Positions 15,511 to 24,416 of a stretch of DNA of 50,631 nt are shown piece by piece. The number at the start of each line of letters is the position of its first letter. Position 1 is the stretch's first letter. The notes under the pieces were generated by a model that worked only from the letters and a program-made list of their open reading frames with translations, did not search any database and was not told the DNA's origin. Both the position numbers and the translations under genes were made by a program. The DNA is from CAYSPT01 sp964432985 (GTDB taxonomy: Bacteria > Muiribacteriota > CAYSPT01): NCBI GenBank assembly GCA_964432985.1, contig CAYSPT010000035.1, positions 1 to 50,631 on the forward strand, given 5' to 3'.

Positions 15511-18500
15511 CTACCCGGTACCGCCGGCCTTCATCCGCGGAGCGGCGATGGGCTGGCTGATCCGCACCCGCGCTTTTCTCACCGGCAGACGGTCATTGCT
15601 ACCCGAAACGCCTTGTGACCGTACGTTCCTGCCGCCCGAAACGCCCTGAGCCATTCCAGTTGCATCTCTGGCTGCGCTTCCCGGCCGCCCCGAAGCCCCG
15701 TCTTCCCGGACCGTTACACCGGGCTGCTGCTTTGAATAATCGTCCAGGTAGGCGGCCATGGTTTTGCCCTGCAGGCTGGTGAAATCGGCCTGCACCGACT
15801 GGCAGCGCCGGGCGATGTCGTTCTGCCCCTTGCTTTTGAGACGCTCGATGAGTTCCGGGCAGTAGACGTAGCCCACCTTGGGATGGTTCACCTCGTAGAA
15901 CGAGGAGTCGCCGTTGTGGTACAAAATCCAGAACACCAGGCGCTTGCAGTAGAGGATGAGCTGGCCGATCTCACCGATGGGATCGTAGCAGTTGGTGGAG
16001 ATGGAGACAATCATCTGGGCGAAGTTCACCTTGCTGTCCTGGGAGTACTGGAAGGTGGCGTCGTCGGAGACGATGTCGGCCTTCTTGAAGTTGGGCAGCA
16101 CCAGGTCGGTCTTGAAGTCGTTGATGAAGATACTTGCGGTGATACGGCAGATCTCTTTCCAGCGGTCATAGATCTCCTGGTGCTCCTTTACCTGAAGATC
16201 GATCAACCGCTCGTATTTCTCATGGGAGATCAGGTCGGGGTAGGCGTTCTTGACGGCCTTGATGTGGGAGTGGTTGAAGCAGATGGCCAGCATGGCACCG
16301 AGACCGTTATCGATAAAGCTTTTCTTCGATATTTTTTCGGGGATGTCGCCCATCACCACTCCCAGCTTTTCCTTAATCAGCCAGCGGGTGGCCTTGTGGG
16401 CCAGGTCCATACCCTGGCTGCCGCGCCACATGTCGGTGGCCCCTTTGAACTCCCACTGCTTGAAGCGGCCCGGCCAGGTGTTTTCCACCACCTGGAAGAT
16501 GGAGTGGTCGAACAGGTCCATCATGTCCTTCAGGCCGTGCTCGTAAAAGGTGTTGTTGGTCAGGGTGTGGGGGATCCTCTCCACCTCGATACCGAGCTTC
16601 TCCTCCACCAGCCACCGGCAGGCTTCCCTGGCCAGCGCAAGGCGGTCCTCGCTTTTCCACAACTCTCCCGACTCGTCAGCAAACTCCCATTGCTTGAACC
16701 GCCCCGGGCAGGCCAGGTTCACCACGGCGTACAGGGAGTTCTGGTAGTGGACCAGCAGGTCGGTTAGGTTATTCTCCTTGAAATGCTGCCGGGTGATGGT
16801 GAGGGGAATAATCCCACCCACCCCTTCTTTGGTTTCCGCCTGGTCGGACAGGGACAGCTTCTCTTCGATGAGCCACTTGACTGCTTTTCTGGCCAGTTTT
16901 TCGCCCAGTTTGTGCTCCCACATCCCCTTCCGCTTGAAATCCCACTGGTGGAAGGTGCCGGGATAGGCGTTGTCGAATATGTAGAACAGGTCGGTTTCCC
17001 ACTCCGCCAGCAGGCGCTCCAGGAAGTTGTCCTTGAAGGTCTGGACGCTGATTTTGCGGGAAACCACATCCAGTGAAATCCTCATTTTCTCCACCAGGTG
17101 ACGGGTGAGTACCTGTGAGACGAACAGCTTCTGGTTGGGAGCGAACAACTCGTCGGGAAAATCGTTCAAAGCACCGCTCACCACGTCGTCGTAGACTTTC
17201 AAAATATCCTGCTTGGTGAGCCGGCCCTCCGCGGCCTGAGTACCGAGTGCAACCGCTCCCGCCGCTGTTTGCACCAGCGGTTGATGTCCTGATGCGGCCG
17301 TCTGTACCACTGACGAAGACTGGTGGGCGACGGTCGGATCGTCACCAAAGAGGTACACCACCTGGCCCTCACCGGCAGCGCTGTGAGCAGCGGGGAAGCT
17401 GACGCCTCTACCCCTGACGCGGCTCCTGGCGCGGGCGTCGAATACGGGATCGGTGGGGGTCTGGAAGATGACCTCTTCCAGGGTGGTTGTACCCGCCAGC
17501 GCCTTTTCCAGCGCCAGCTCCCTGAGGGTCTTCATTCCCAATTCCTGGGCCATCCGCTTGATGGCGATTTCGGTCCCTCCGGACACGATGACGTCTTTCA
17601 GATCACCGGTGGTCAGCATGGTTTCAAACACCGCCTCGCGGCCCAGAAACCCGCTGAAATTGCACTCGTTGCACCCTACCCCATGGTAGAACTTCTTGTC
17701 TTCCATTTCTTCCAGGTCCAGCCCCGAACGGGCCAAAATCTCCCCCCCCGGCTGGTACTCCTCTTTACAGTGGGGGCAGTTGATGTGCAGCAGTTTCTGA
17801 GCGATGACCATGGACACCGTGGATGAGATGATGAACGGCGGGACGCCCAGGTTGATCAGCCTGATAATGGAGGAAGCGGCGTTGTTGGTGTGCAAAGTGC
17901 TCAGGACCTTGTGCCCCGTCATGCTGGCCCGCATGGCGATTTCGGCCGTCTCCAGGTCGCGGATCTCCCCCACCATGATGATGTCGGGGTCCTGACGCAA
18001 GGCCGAGCGCAGCCCGGTGGAGAAACTCAGCCCCACCCGGTCGTTGGTCTGGATCTGGGTGATGGTGGGAATCCGGTACTCGATGGGGTTCTCGATGGTG
18101 ATTATGTTCACCTCGGGGGAATCAAGGTACTCGAGCATGGCGAACAACGTGGTGGTCTTGCCGTGCCCGGTGGGCCCGGTCACCAGCACCAGCCCGTAGG
18201 GCTCGTCCAGCACTCCCTTGATCTGGGCCAGGCTGTGCCGCTCGATTCCCAGCTCTTTCAACCTGAACGAGTCGGAGCGGGACAGGATTCTCATGACCGC
18301 CTTCTCACCCAGCAGACCCGGGATGGTGGAAACGCGGAAATCGATCTCATTGCGCTCCATCTTCACCTTGAGGCGCCCGTCCTGGGGAGTGCGTTTTTCT
18401 GAAATATCCATGCGTGACAGGATCTTGATGCGGGAGATCACCGGAGCGATCATGGTCCGCGGACCGGTCAGGGCATCGTACAGGATGCCGTCCACCCTGA

Positions 18501-19122
18501 ACCGCACCAGGACCTTGTCTTCCTTGGGCTCCACGTGGATATCGCTGGCGCGCTTGATCAGCGCCTGCTTGAAGATGGTATTCAGAAACTGGATCACCGG
18601 CCCGTCGTTGGTGGCCCTGATGATGGGCTCCAGCGAAACGGTTTCCTCGTCCTGGTGGATCTGTTCCTCGCCGATCATGAACTGGTCCCAGGTGTAGTAC
18701 TGGGTGATGGCGAACTCGATGTCAGTGCGCCGGGCGATGACCACCTTAACATTGCACTGGGTGAGGAACTTGACCAGGTCGATGGCCATGATGTCGAAGG
18801 GATCCGCCATGGCCACGGTAATGGTGTTTCCTTCCTTCTTGACCGGGATCAGGGAGTACTCCCGGGCCTGGGTCTCCGGCACCGAGGAGATGACCTTGGC
18901 GTCGAGCTTGATGCTTTTGAAATTGAAGACGGGGATGTTGAGAAATTCGCTCCAGATCTGCAGCAGTTCGTCTTCGCTGATCACTCCCGTCCGAAGCAGG
19001 ACGTCCTCCAGCCGCTCAAGGGTCCTATTCTGTATGCTCTTGGCCTTGGCGAGCTGCGGTTTCGTGATTATATTTTTTTCCAAAAGAAGACCTTCCAGTG
19101 TCTTCCTGCCAGCTTTGGTCAT
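15511..19122 (-). CDS. PilB/GspE-type secretion ATPase fused to a four-repeat C-terminal domain
   Basis: The N-terminal 560 residues are a type IV pilus/type II secretion extension ATPase. Residues 7-60 hold two MshEN-like segments (LEGLLLEKNIITKPQLAKA, RLEDVLLRTGVISEDEL), which bind c-di-GMP in relatives. Then come ASDIHVEPK (192-200), Walker A GPTGHGKTTT (316-325, His in place of the usual Ser), an Asp box, Walker B DIIMVGEIRD (380-389), a His box (STLHTNNA) and the zinc pairs CPHC (449-452) and CNEC (484-487). After a linker, residues 690-970 hold three full and one partial repeat of about 80 residues with the pattern F..N.L..LL, YPG.F.QWEF, W and A.RWLIEEKL. A mixed region and a Gly/Arg/Ser-rich tail end the 1203-aa protein; PilB is normally about 570 aa. 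AGGAGG precedes the ATG. The repeats resemble uncharacterised repeat domains I recall from Firmicutes proteins, but I cannot name the family with certainty. Confidence 0.9.
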   Translation of the reverse strand: MTKAGRKTLEGLLLEKNIITKPQLAKAKSIQNRTLERLEDVLLRTGVISEDELLQIWSEFLNIPVFNFKSIKLDAKVISSVPETQAREYSLIPVKKEGNTITVAMADPFDIMAIDLVKFLTQCNVKVVIARRTDIEFAITQYYTWDQFMIGEEQIHQDEETVSLEPIIRATNDGPVIQFLNTIFKQALIKRASDIHVEPKEDKVLVRFRVDGILYDALTGPRTMIAPVISRIKILSRMDISEKRTPQDGRLKVKMERNEIDFRVSTIPGLLGEKAVMRILSRSDSFRLKELGIERHSLAQIKGVLDEPYGLVLVTGPTGHGKTTTLFAMLEYLDSPEVNIITIENPIEYRIPTITQIQTNDRVGLSFSTGLRSALRQDPDIIMVGEIRDLETAEIAMRASMTGHKVLSTLHTNNAASSIIRLINLGVPPFIISSTVSMVIAQKLLHINCPHCKEEYQPGGEILARSGLDLEEMEDKKFYHGVGCNECNFSGFLGREAVFETMLTTGDLKDVIVSGGTEIAIKRMAQELGMKTLRELALEKALAGTTTLEEVIFQTPTDPVFDARARSRVRGRGVSFPAAHSAAGEGQVVYLFGDDPTVAHQSSSVVQTAASGHQPLVQTAAGAVALGTQAAEGRLTKQDILKVYDDVVSGALNDFPDELFAPNQKLFVSQVLTRHLVEKMRISLDVVSRKISVQTFKDNFLERLLAEWETDLFYIFDNAYPGTFHQWDFKRKGMWEHKLGEKLARKAVKWLIEEKLSLSDQAETKEGVGGIIPLTITRQHFKENNLTDLLVHYQNSLYAVVNLACPGRFKQWEFADESGELWKSEDRLALAREACRWLVEEKLGIEVERIPHTLTNNTFYEHGLKDMMDLFDHSIFQVVENTWPGRFKQWEFKGATDMWRGSQGMDLAHKATRWLIKEKLGVVMGDIPEKISKKSFIDNGLGAMLAICFNHSHIKAVKNAYPDLISHEKYERLIDLQVKEHQEIYDRWKEICRITASIFINDFKTDLVLPNFKKADIVSDDATFQYSQDSKVNFAQMIVSISTNCYDPIGEIGQLILYCKRLVFWILYHNGDSSFYEVNHPKVGYVYCPELIERLKSKGQNDIARRCQSVQADFTSLQGKTMAAYLDDYSKQQPGVTVREDGASGRPGSAARDATGMAQGVSGGRNVRSQGVSGSNDRLPVRKARVRISQPIAAPRMKAGGTG

Positions 19123-19149
19123 GTTCCTCCTGCTCCTTTCGTAAGCCCC

Positions 19150-19263
19150 TTATTTATTATTGGATGTGCGGGTGATGTTTTTCAAAAGGTCGTCGCGGTC
19201 TGTGCGGCGGGTTTCTTCGGCCAGGACCGTGAGCTGAAGCTCCAACGTCAGGGTTGCAGACAT
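19150..19263 (-). CDS. 37-aa ORF immediately upstream of the ATPase gene
   Basis: A 37-codon frame starts at the ATG at 19263, seven bases after a perfect AGGAGGAA site, and ends 27 bases before the ATPase start. The predicted peptide (MSATLTLELQLTVLAEE and then a charged, Arg/Asp-rich end) has no signal peptide or known motif. It may be a small helical protein or a leader that sets ATPase translation. The strong ribosome site is the main support. Confidence 0.5.
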   Translation of the reverse strand: MSATLTLELQLTVLAEETRRTDRDDLLKNITRTSNNK

Positions 19264-19370
19264 CGTGGTTTCCTCCTCGTTCAGTTTCCTAATGCTTCGT
19301 TGTAACGCCGCGCGTCAGCGCTGCGTTCATTCTCCAGGGCACACCTTCGACTTTTTATAATTGTTTTTAT

Positions 19371-19448
19371 GTGGATTCGCCGGTCAAGCCGGCGAATGAC
19401 TCACCAGGCCGGCGAATGACTCACCAGGCCGGCGAATGACTCGCCAGG
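19371..19448 (+). repeat. REP-like hairpin, copy C, with 20-bp tandem repeats of its right arm
   Basis: The stem is ATTCGCCGG / CCGGCGAAT (19375-19383 and 19389-19397) with loop TCAAG. The unit CCGGCGAATGACTCACCAGG then repeats every 20 bases, giving three copies up to the stop of the PilW-like gene. It differs from the copy at 7691 at two stem positions, and both are compensated on the other arm. It lies between the PilW-like gene and the 37-aa ORF and could partly uncouple downstream expression. Confidence 0.85.
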
Positions 19449-20249
19449 TTAGTTGGGATTTCTTGGCACTGAAAAGCTTTTTGCGTACGCTTTGAGCAGC
19501 CGCTGCTCGGCCAGGCGGTCATAGGCGTTGCCGGAAACGGTCTCTCTTGGCGATATCTCACCCGTCATCCGAAATTTGCGGGATAGGCCAAACTTGCCCG
19601 GAACGAGGGCCACCGGCGTGGCGGCGCCGTCCTGGAGCCGTATGATCTCCTCGGGAATAGTGTGGTACTTCCAGCGCCCGGCGGTAGGCGCGGTGTACGG
19701 AGAAGCGACCTGCAGACGGAGCCACTTCTTTTCACCGTCGATGGCAAACTTCAGCCCGATCTCTATGGGGCCGGTAGCGCCGCCGGTCAACTCCATGTCC
19801 AACGCTCCCGGGTCGAAGCGGTATTCCCGTTCCTGCCCCATCTCGTGGGTGGAGAGATTGTACTCGCTTCGGCGGATGATCCCTTCGTCACGGTCGTATA
19901 CGTAACGGGACTCGAGGGCCATGACCGAACCGGAGCTGTCCAGGTGAAATACAACCCGGCCGATGCGGTACTCCACTTCGCCGGCTCCGGAACTCATTTT
20001 TTCCAGGCTCAAGGCGGTACGGGCATCGCTCTTGAGGTGCTCCAGCAGGAGGTAGGCGGTGCGGGTGTTGTCCGTCATCTCAATCCCTTTCTGGTACCCG
20101 ATGATGCCGCCGCGCTGCACCTGGTAAATTGCCGATACCGCGATCACACCCACGGCCAGGGCTATCATTAGTTCCACGGCGGTCAAACCCCGGGTGCGTG
20201 ATGATGCCGTCCGTTCGTGCATCGCTCGTATATTAGGCCGATCCCACAT
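19449..20249 (-). CDS. PilW-like minor type IV prepilin
   Basis: A 266-aa prepilin. The class III signal RTRG|LTAVELMIALAVGV has Gly before the cleavage site and Glu at +5, followed by a hydrophobic helix to about residue 42. The leader is about 21 residues. The C-terminal part is beta-rich, as in PilW-type minor pilins that prime pilus assembly at the tip (VEYRIGRVVFHLDSSG, NLSTHEMGQEREYRF). GGAGG lies 6 bases before the ATG at 20249. It sits 18 bases after the PilV-like gene in an unbroken minor-pilin series. Confidence 0.85.
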   Translation of the reverse strand: MWDRPNIRAMHERTASSRTRGLTAVELMIALAVGVIAVSAIYQVQRGGIIGYQKGIEMTDNTRTAYLLLEHLKSDARTALSLEKMSSGAGEVEYRIGRVVFHLDSSGSVMALESRYVYDRDEGIIRRSEYNLSTHEMGQEREYRFDPGALDMELTGGATGPIEIGLKFAIDGEKKWLRLQVASPYTAPTAGRWKYHTIPEEIIRLQDGAATPVALVPGKFGLSRKFRMTGEISPRETVSGNAYDRLAEQRLLKAYAKSFSVPRNPN

Positions 20250-20267
20250 ATTCCGCCTCCTCTCTCC

Positions 20268-20747
20268 CTACTGCTTTGCCACCAGGGTGCTCAAGGTCAC
20301 CGACTGGTCTTTCTTCATCTTTTCATCGAACCAGGTTATCTTCACCTGGACTTCGGCCACTTCGCCTGATTTTTCGTCCTTTGTCTTCCCCGCCGCGTCC
20401 GGGTGAGTCTGAAGCGCCATGGTCCCTTCGAAAGGCAGGTCGGGCCAGTCGAAGGTGTCGGGAAGCGCGGCCAGTTCGTGATAATCAGTGTGCCTGATTT
20501 CGTTGAGCTTGCACATGGCCAGGTTCACCGCCACCATGGTGTTGGCAGAAGCCGCCTGGTCCTTGAAACCGTGAAGCAGTACGTCCAGAACGGGGATGAC
20601 GGCCAGGGCCAGGATAATGATCCCGATCAGCACCTCCACCAGGGAAAAGCCGCGCCGGGTCCGCCCGGCACACCGCCCGGCACTGCGCCCAGTACGGCGT
20701 CCGGCAACATATCCGGCCTTGCGCTCAACACGACACATACCGTCCAT
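20268..20747 (-). CDS. PilV-like minor type IV prepilin
   Basis: An approximately 159-aa prepilin. A long basic leader (many Arg/Gly) ends in RRG|FSLVEVLIGIIILALAV, the standard prepilin peptidase site with Glu at +5. The short C-terminal domain contains MVAVNLAMCKLNEIRH, typical of PilV/GspI-type pilins. The start (ATG 20747, or GTG 20750) overlaps the stop of the upstream PilX-like gene, so translation is coupled. A 34-residue leader is longer than usual. Confidence 0.85.
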   Translation of the reverse strand: MDGMCRVERKAGYVAGRRTGRSAGRCAGRTRRGFSLVEVLIGIIILALAVIPVLDVLLHGFKDQAASANTMVAVNLAMCKLNEIRHTDYHELAALPDTFDWPDLPFEGTMALQTHPDAAGKTKDEKSGEVAEVQVKITWFDEKMKKDQSVTLSTLVAKQ

Positions 20748-22804
20748 CACTGCTTTCTGTAGAATTTCGAGACGATTTCCCGGGGCAGTACCCCGGCCCG
20801 GTAATACTGCTCATAGTTGGCGCTGTCCGTGGGATCGAGCTTCGGATCGTACTCGATCTGGCCCGGAGTTGACGCCGAGAACAGCGTGTTTGAGTCCAGG
20901 CTGCCCACGGCCACGCTTCCCTTGACGCGGAGAGGTTCGCTGTAGAAGTCCTTGATCAGGCTGCCCTTCAAGGCCACCAGGGCCGCCTGTATTTCTGTTC
21001 CGGTCCTCACCACGATGTTCCCGTTTCGGCTGCAGAGCGTCAGCGCGGCGTCGTTCGCCGGGACCTTTGCATCGCCGGTAATCCCGCCTGAGATGGTGAT
21101 CGACCTGTCCACCAGCACCAGCCCGCCTTTCTTCACCGTAACGGGGCGGTCCAGGTGAAGGCTGCCGGTTACCCTGACCACGCACCCGAGATTCAGTTCG
21201 GAGTCTCCCGTCCGCGACGTGACGATAAACATCTTCTTGAACTCCGATGCCGTGACCTCCAGGAACACCTTGTAATCCAGGTCGCTCACCAGGGAGTTTT
21301 CCGCGTCGTTTAGATTTCCCTTGAACAAATCCGTTCCGTTATCCATTTTCACATTGAGACCGCCGGCGCCGGGAGTTTCGTTTCCGTTGTCAGTGGAGTA
21401 AAAATAGTCGGGGTCCGTTTGCCCGGCAGGCGGTGAAATGCGGGAATCGAGCAGGTTCGCCGCCAGTTTTCTCTCGGGAGTACGCCACCATGAATTGCCC
21501 TGCGAGATCATGTCGTAGGAGTTGTTGTAGTGCCCCTGCTCCTGATCGCCCTTATCGATGATCCGGGACATGTAAAACGAGAATCCCCGCTGGGGGTCCG
21601 GGTCTCGGTACTGGGAATCCATAAAGACATCAGGCTTGACGCCGTGGGCAGGGTACTGGGGAAAGTTGACCGGATCTTCGGGGAAGAGCTGATTGTACAG
21701 CGGCCAGTTACCAGGCTCGACGTATTTCAAAATGACCTTGGGCGGATACAGCGTATCCAGCGGGTCCGGGTCGACACAGCACAGGGCGCCGTACTGGACG
21801 TACCGGCGGTAGACCCGGCCCAGGACCAGGGTGGGTGACGTTCTTCCCACCGACCCGAAGAGATGCAGCGCGTTTGACCGCACCCCGCTGGTGGCGGGAA
21901 GCAGCTGATCGAGACCGGTGATTTCCAGGTCCTGGTGGAACCCCCGGTGAACCACCTTGGCCACGTGATCGTCGTCCAGAACCCCGTGTTCGGGCTCAGT
22001 GTTGTCGAACACGCAGACCCGGTTGAACGCCAGGTAGTGGAAATCTTCACTGAAGGCCAGCCCCTTGCCCCATCCCGAGGTCAGGTTGAAGTTCCAGTCG
22101 CCGCCGCCCAGGAACACCCACCCGTGCTTTGACACGTCCAGCGGCTGGCCCGCCGGAGCGTGGTACAGCATCAGGGGCCGCTTGTCCGCCGGGTCCGAGA
22201 CGATCCCGTTTTGGTTGTTGAGGAACATGTTAAGATCGGCCATGGGAGTGGTGACGAAGAGGGTGAACTTGGACAGGAACGACGGCAGCAGGTTGACTAC
22301 CTTGATTTCTTTCACCGCTTCTTTGACCCAGGTTTCATCACCGTTTTGCACCGTCACTGTGATAAGCACCTGGCCAACCCGCTCGTCCATGTCGTGCAGG
22401 GTCCCCGACAGCCGCTGACTGTCCCACAGGCTCTTGAATCCCTCCATCAGCTCCATGTCCACGGTGACGTCAGCGCCGTACTGGTCGGCCACCGATTCCA
22501 GGTACGGAAAGTTCGATGCTGTAAACGATTCTTTCATTCCCGGCAGGCTCGCGGTGGTGACCGACGGGTCCACGAGCTTGCCGTGAAGTGTACTTTTTCC
22601 TGAATTAAAATAAGCGGAGGCCTGCTCCACGCCGGCCTCCGCCAGATTTAAAGCGATCTCCTTTTTGAAGATCGAATACACGCTCCGGCGCTGGCTCCGG
22701 ACCGTATAGCTGAAAGCCATGATCAGGATGAACAGGAAGATGACTATTCCGACGGCGAAGGGAACGAACAGCCCCCGGCTGGTTTGCCCGAACAGTTTCC
22801 TCAT
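20747..22804 (-). CDS. PilX-like pilus assembly protein with large beta-rich domain
   Basis: Starting at the ATG at 22804 (GGGAG 6 bases upstream) the product is 685 aa. Residues about 12-35 form one membrane helix (LFVPFAVGIVIFLFILIM), followed by EIALNLAEAGVEQASAYF, the signature helix of PilX-type and related pilus proteins. Residues about 140-685 form a long extracellular domain. Its last third is strand-rich and resembles a right-handed beta-helix or polymer-forming segment (LDRPVTVKKGGLVLVDRS, ITISGGITGDAKVPAND). PilX proteins are usually about 180-200 aa, so the extra 450 residues are notable and may form a tip-exposed adhesive module. It is upstream of, and coupled to, the PilV-like gene. 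Confidence 0.75.
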   Translation of the reverse strand: MRKLFGQTSRGLFVPFAVGIVIFLFILIMAFSYTVRSQRRSVYSIFKKEIALNLAEAGVEQASAYFNSGKSTLHGKLVDPSVTTASLPGMKESFTASNFPYLESVADQYGADVTVDMELMEGFKSLWDSQRLSGTLHDMDERVGQVLITVTVQNGDETWVKEAVKEIKVVNLLPSFLSKFTLFVTTPMADLNMFLNNQNGIVSDPADKRPLMLYHAPAGQPLDVSKHGWVFLGGGDWNFNLTSGWGKGLAFSEDFHYLAFNRVCVFDNTEPEHGVLDDDHVAKVVHRGFHQDLEITGLDQLLPATSGVRSNALHLFGSVGRTSPTLVLGRVYRRYVQYGALCCVDPDPLDTLYPPKVILKYVEPGNWPLYNQLFPEDPVNFPQYPAHGVKPDVFMDSQYRDPDPQRGFSFYMSRIIDKGDQEQGHYNNSYDMISQGNSWWRTPERKLAANLLDSRISPPAGQTDPDYFYSTDNGNETPGAGGLNVKMDNGTDLFKGNLNDAENSLVSDLDYKVFLEVTASEFKKMFIVTSRTGDSELNLGCVVRVTGSLHLDRPVTVKKGGLVLVDRSITISGGITGDAKVPANDAALTLCSRNGNIVVRTGTEIQAALVALKGSLIKDFYSEPLRVKGSVAVGSLDSNTLFSASTPGQIEYDPKLDPTDSANYEQYYRAGVLPREIVSKFYRKQ

Positions 22805-22927
22805 CACGTTCTCCCTGTTGTAGTCAGCCGTCGGTGTCGGCGGCCGATTCGATGGTTCACCAGGGGTGGGCAGGTGTTTGTCGTCCGACCTACCCACCCC
22901 AGTGGGTTTATTTTGCTATCACACGTA

Positions 22928-24187
22928 TCAATACCGTCTGGTTATTTTGCTGATGTTCTTCAGCGGCGGCAGGGCCGTCGGTGCGGGCGCGGCGCCAAAC
23001 CTGTCCCCGGGGGTGAAGTCAAAATCCTCCGCCGAGGTACCGGGCGCTTCAACAGGCGTGAAATCGAAAGCTTCGTCGATGGTGTCTGCCTCGTCAATAC
23101 ACTGTCCTTGCTCTGCGTCGTCGTCCAGCTCCGCCACGGGTACCTCGTCGGCCACCGGGTAGAGGATGATTTCGTTGCGCTCGATGTGGGCCCCGGACTC
23201 CGCCCAGAGAACCTCTTCATAGTACGTGTAACCGGGATAATCAATGAGCAGCACCGCTTCTCCGGGAGGAATCTCGTCGAAGATGAAGCTGCCTTCAACA
23301 TCGGTCATAGCGGTCAGGTAGATGATCTCGCCGCCCAGGGGCTCGGGATCGACTTCCAGGGTTACCTCGATTCCCGGCAGCGGCATCATGAAATTGTAAC
23401 CGTTGATGTCGTTGATGTGGCTGACCACTCCCGACATGGTGGCGGGCAGCAGTTCCCTGGTCAGCACCACGTCATGGTAGTTGCGGCGGCGGCGAAGTTT
23501 GATGTCCCGGCAAACGTAATCGTCGTATCCTTCCCTGGTCACCTTCATGATGTAGCGGCCGCGCTTCAAACCTTTGATTTTATAATTATTAAAAGACCTG
23601 CTGTTACTCAGGGTGACGGCCACCACTTTCCTGGCCGCATGCAGGGGCGAGTTGAAGTTGCGCCTCTTGCGGACCAGGATGATCTTCGCATCGTTGACCG
23701 GCAGATAGGCCCCGTCCGGGCACTGCTCTTCATCGTACTGTTCCTGGTCAACCAGTTCGCTCACCAGTCCCGAAAGGGTGCACCAGTTGCGGTTGAATCC
23801 GAACTGGATGGTGTGATAGTGGGCCAGGTCATGCATGTACTGAAGAAGGAAAAACATTTTAAGTCCGAAATAGCAGGGCGGCGTCCAGCAGAACCTGGTG
23901 AACGAAGCCATGCAGGCCATTTGGGCGGTTTCCATCCTCATCTGCCACATGTTGTACTCCAGGCCCCACTCGAAGTTCCCTATTTCCGGGCCCTCCGTAA
24001 TACCTATATCGAGATCGTCCTCTACCGGTATTACCGCCTCGTCAATGGACGGGCCTCTGCCATTACCTTCTCTCACACACTCTTTTTCGATTGCCAACGC
24101 CGGCGTAACTCCCCACTGTGCGACGACCAGAAGCAGCGCTACTGCCACTGCGGCCGCCATCAGTCTGTTCACTCGTGTCTCCTTCAT
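22928..24187 (-). CDS. Secreted carboxypeptidase-regulatory-like protein
   Basis: Starting at the ATG at 24187 (GGAGG 8 bases upstream) the product is 419 aa with a signal peptide ending near TPALA. The first half has several Cys residues (MACMASF, FCWTPPCYFG, WCTLSG). Residues about 180-350 hold two prealbumin-like folds of the PEGA / CarboxypepD_reg type (LKRGRYIMKVTREGYDDYV, DVEGSFIFDEIPPGEAVLL). The C-terminus is acidic with the motif DTIDEAFDFTP, repeated as AEDFDFTPGD. A similar motif, SIDEAVIPVEDD, lies at the mature N-terminus, and TIDEVFDASF ends the adjacent anti-sigma-like protein. The function is probably surface or periplasmic binding within this pilus operon. Confidence 0.68.
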   Translation of the reverse strand: MKETRVNRLMAAAVAVALLLVVAQWGVTPALAIEKECVREGNGRGPSIDEAVIPVEDDLDIGITEGPEIGNFEWGLEYNMWQMRMETAQMACMASFTRFCWTPPCYFGLKMFFLLQYMHDLAHYHTIQFGFNRNWCTLSGLVSELVDQEQYDEEQCPDGAYLPVNDAKIILVRKRRNFNSPLHAARKVVAVTLSNSRSFNNYKIKGLKRGRYIMKVTREGYDDYVCRDIKLRRRRNYHDVVLTRELLPATMSGVVSHINDINGYNFMMPLPGIEVTLEVDPEPLGGEIIYLTAMTDVEGSFIFDEIPPGEAVLLIDYPGYTYYEEVLWAESGAHIERNEIILYPVADEVPVAELDDDAEQGQCIDEADTIDEAFDFTPVEAPGTSAEDFDFTPGDRFGAAPAPTALPPLKNISKITRRY

Positions 24188-24416
24188 CCTGTGCACCTCC
24201 CGTTTTTCTGTTCTGCTTCTGAGTGCTGCCAGCGTTGTTTTTCGATCTTCGGCAGGAGACGCGTTGTGTGTTTTTGTTTTTGTGCGTCCCCGGCTGCCGC
24301 TTGGGTTTTGTGTATCCGGCTGCGGAAGCACGATTTTCTGTGCGTCCCCTGCCGCTTAGCGTGTGCGGACCCGTCCGCTGGAGCCAGGTAGATGGTCCTC
24401 CCTTCACCGGCCCCGG

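Noticed and set aside
15883..16767. 294-codon plus-strand open frame
   Set aside because: It is a mirror of the repeat part of the ATPase gene. The Val/Gly/Asp bias is typical of an antisense frame.
22784..24391. 535-codon plus-strand open frame
   Set aside because: It is antisense to the regulatory-like and PilX-like genes, which have signal peptides, ribosome sites and recognised domains. The plus frame has none.
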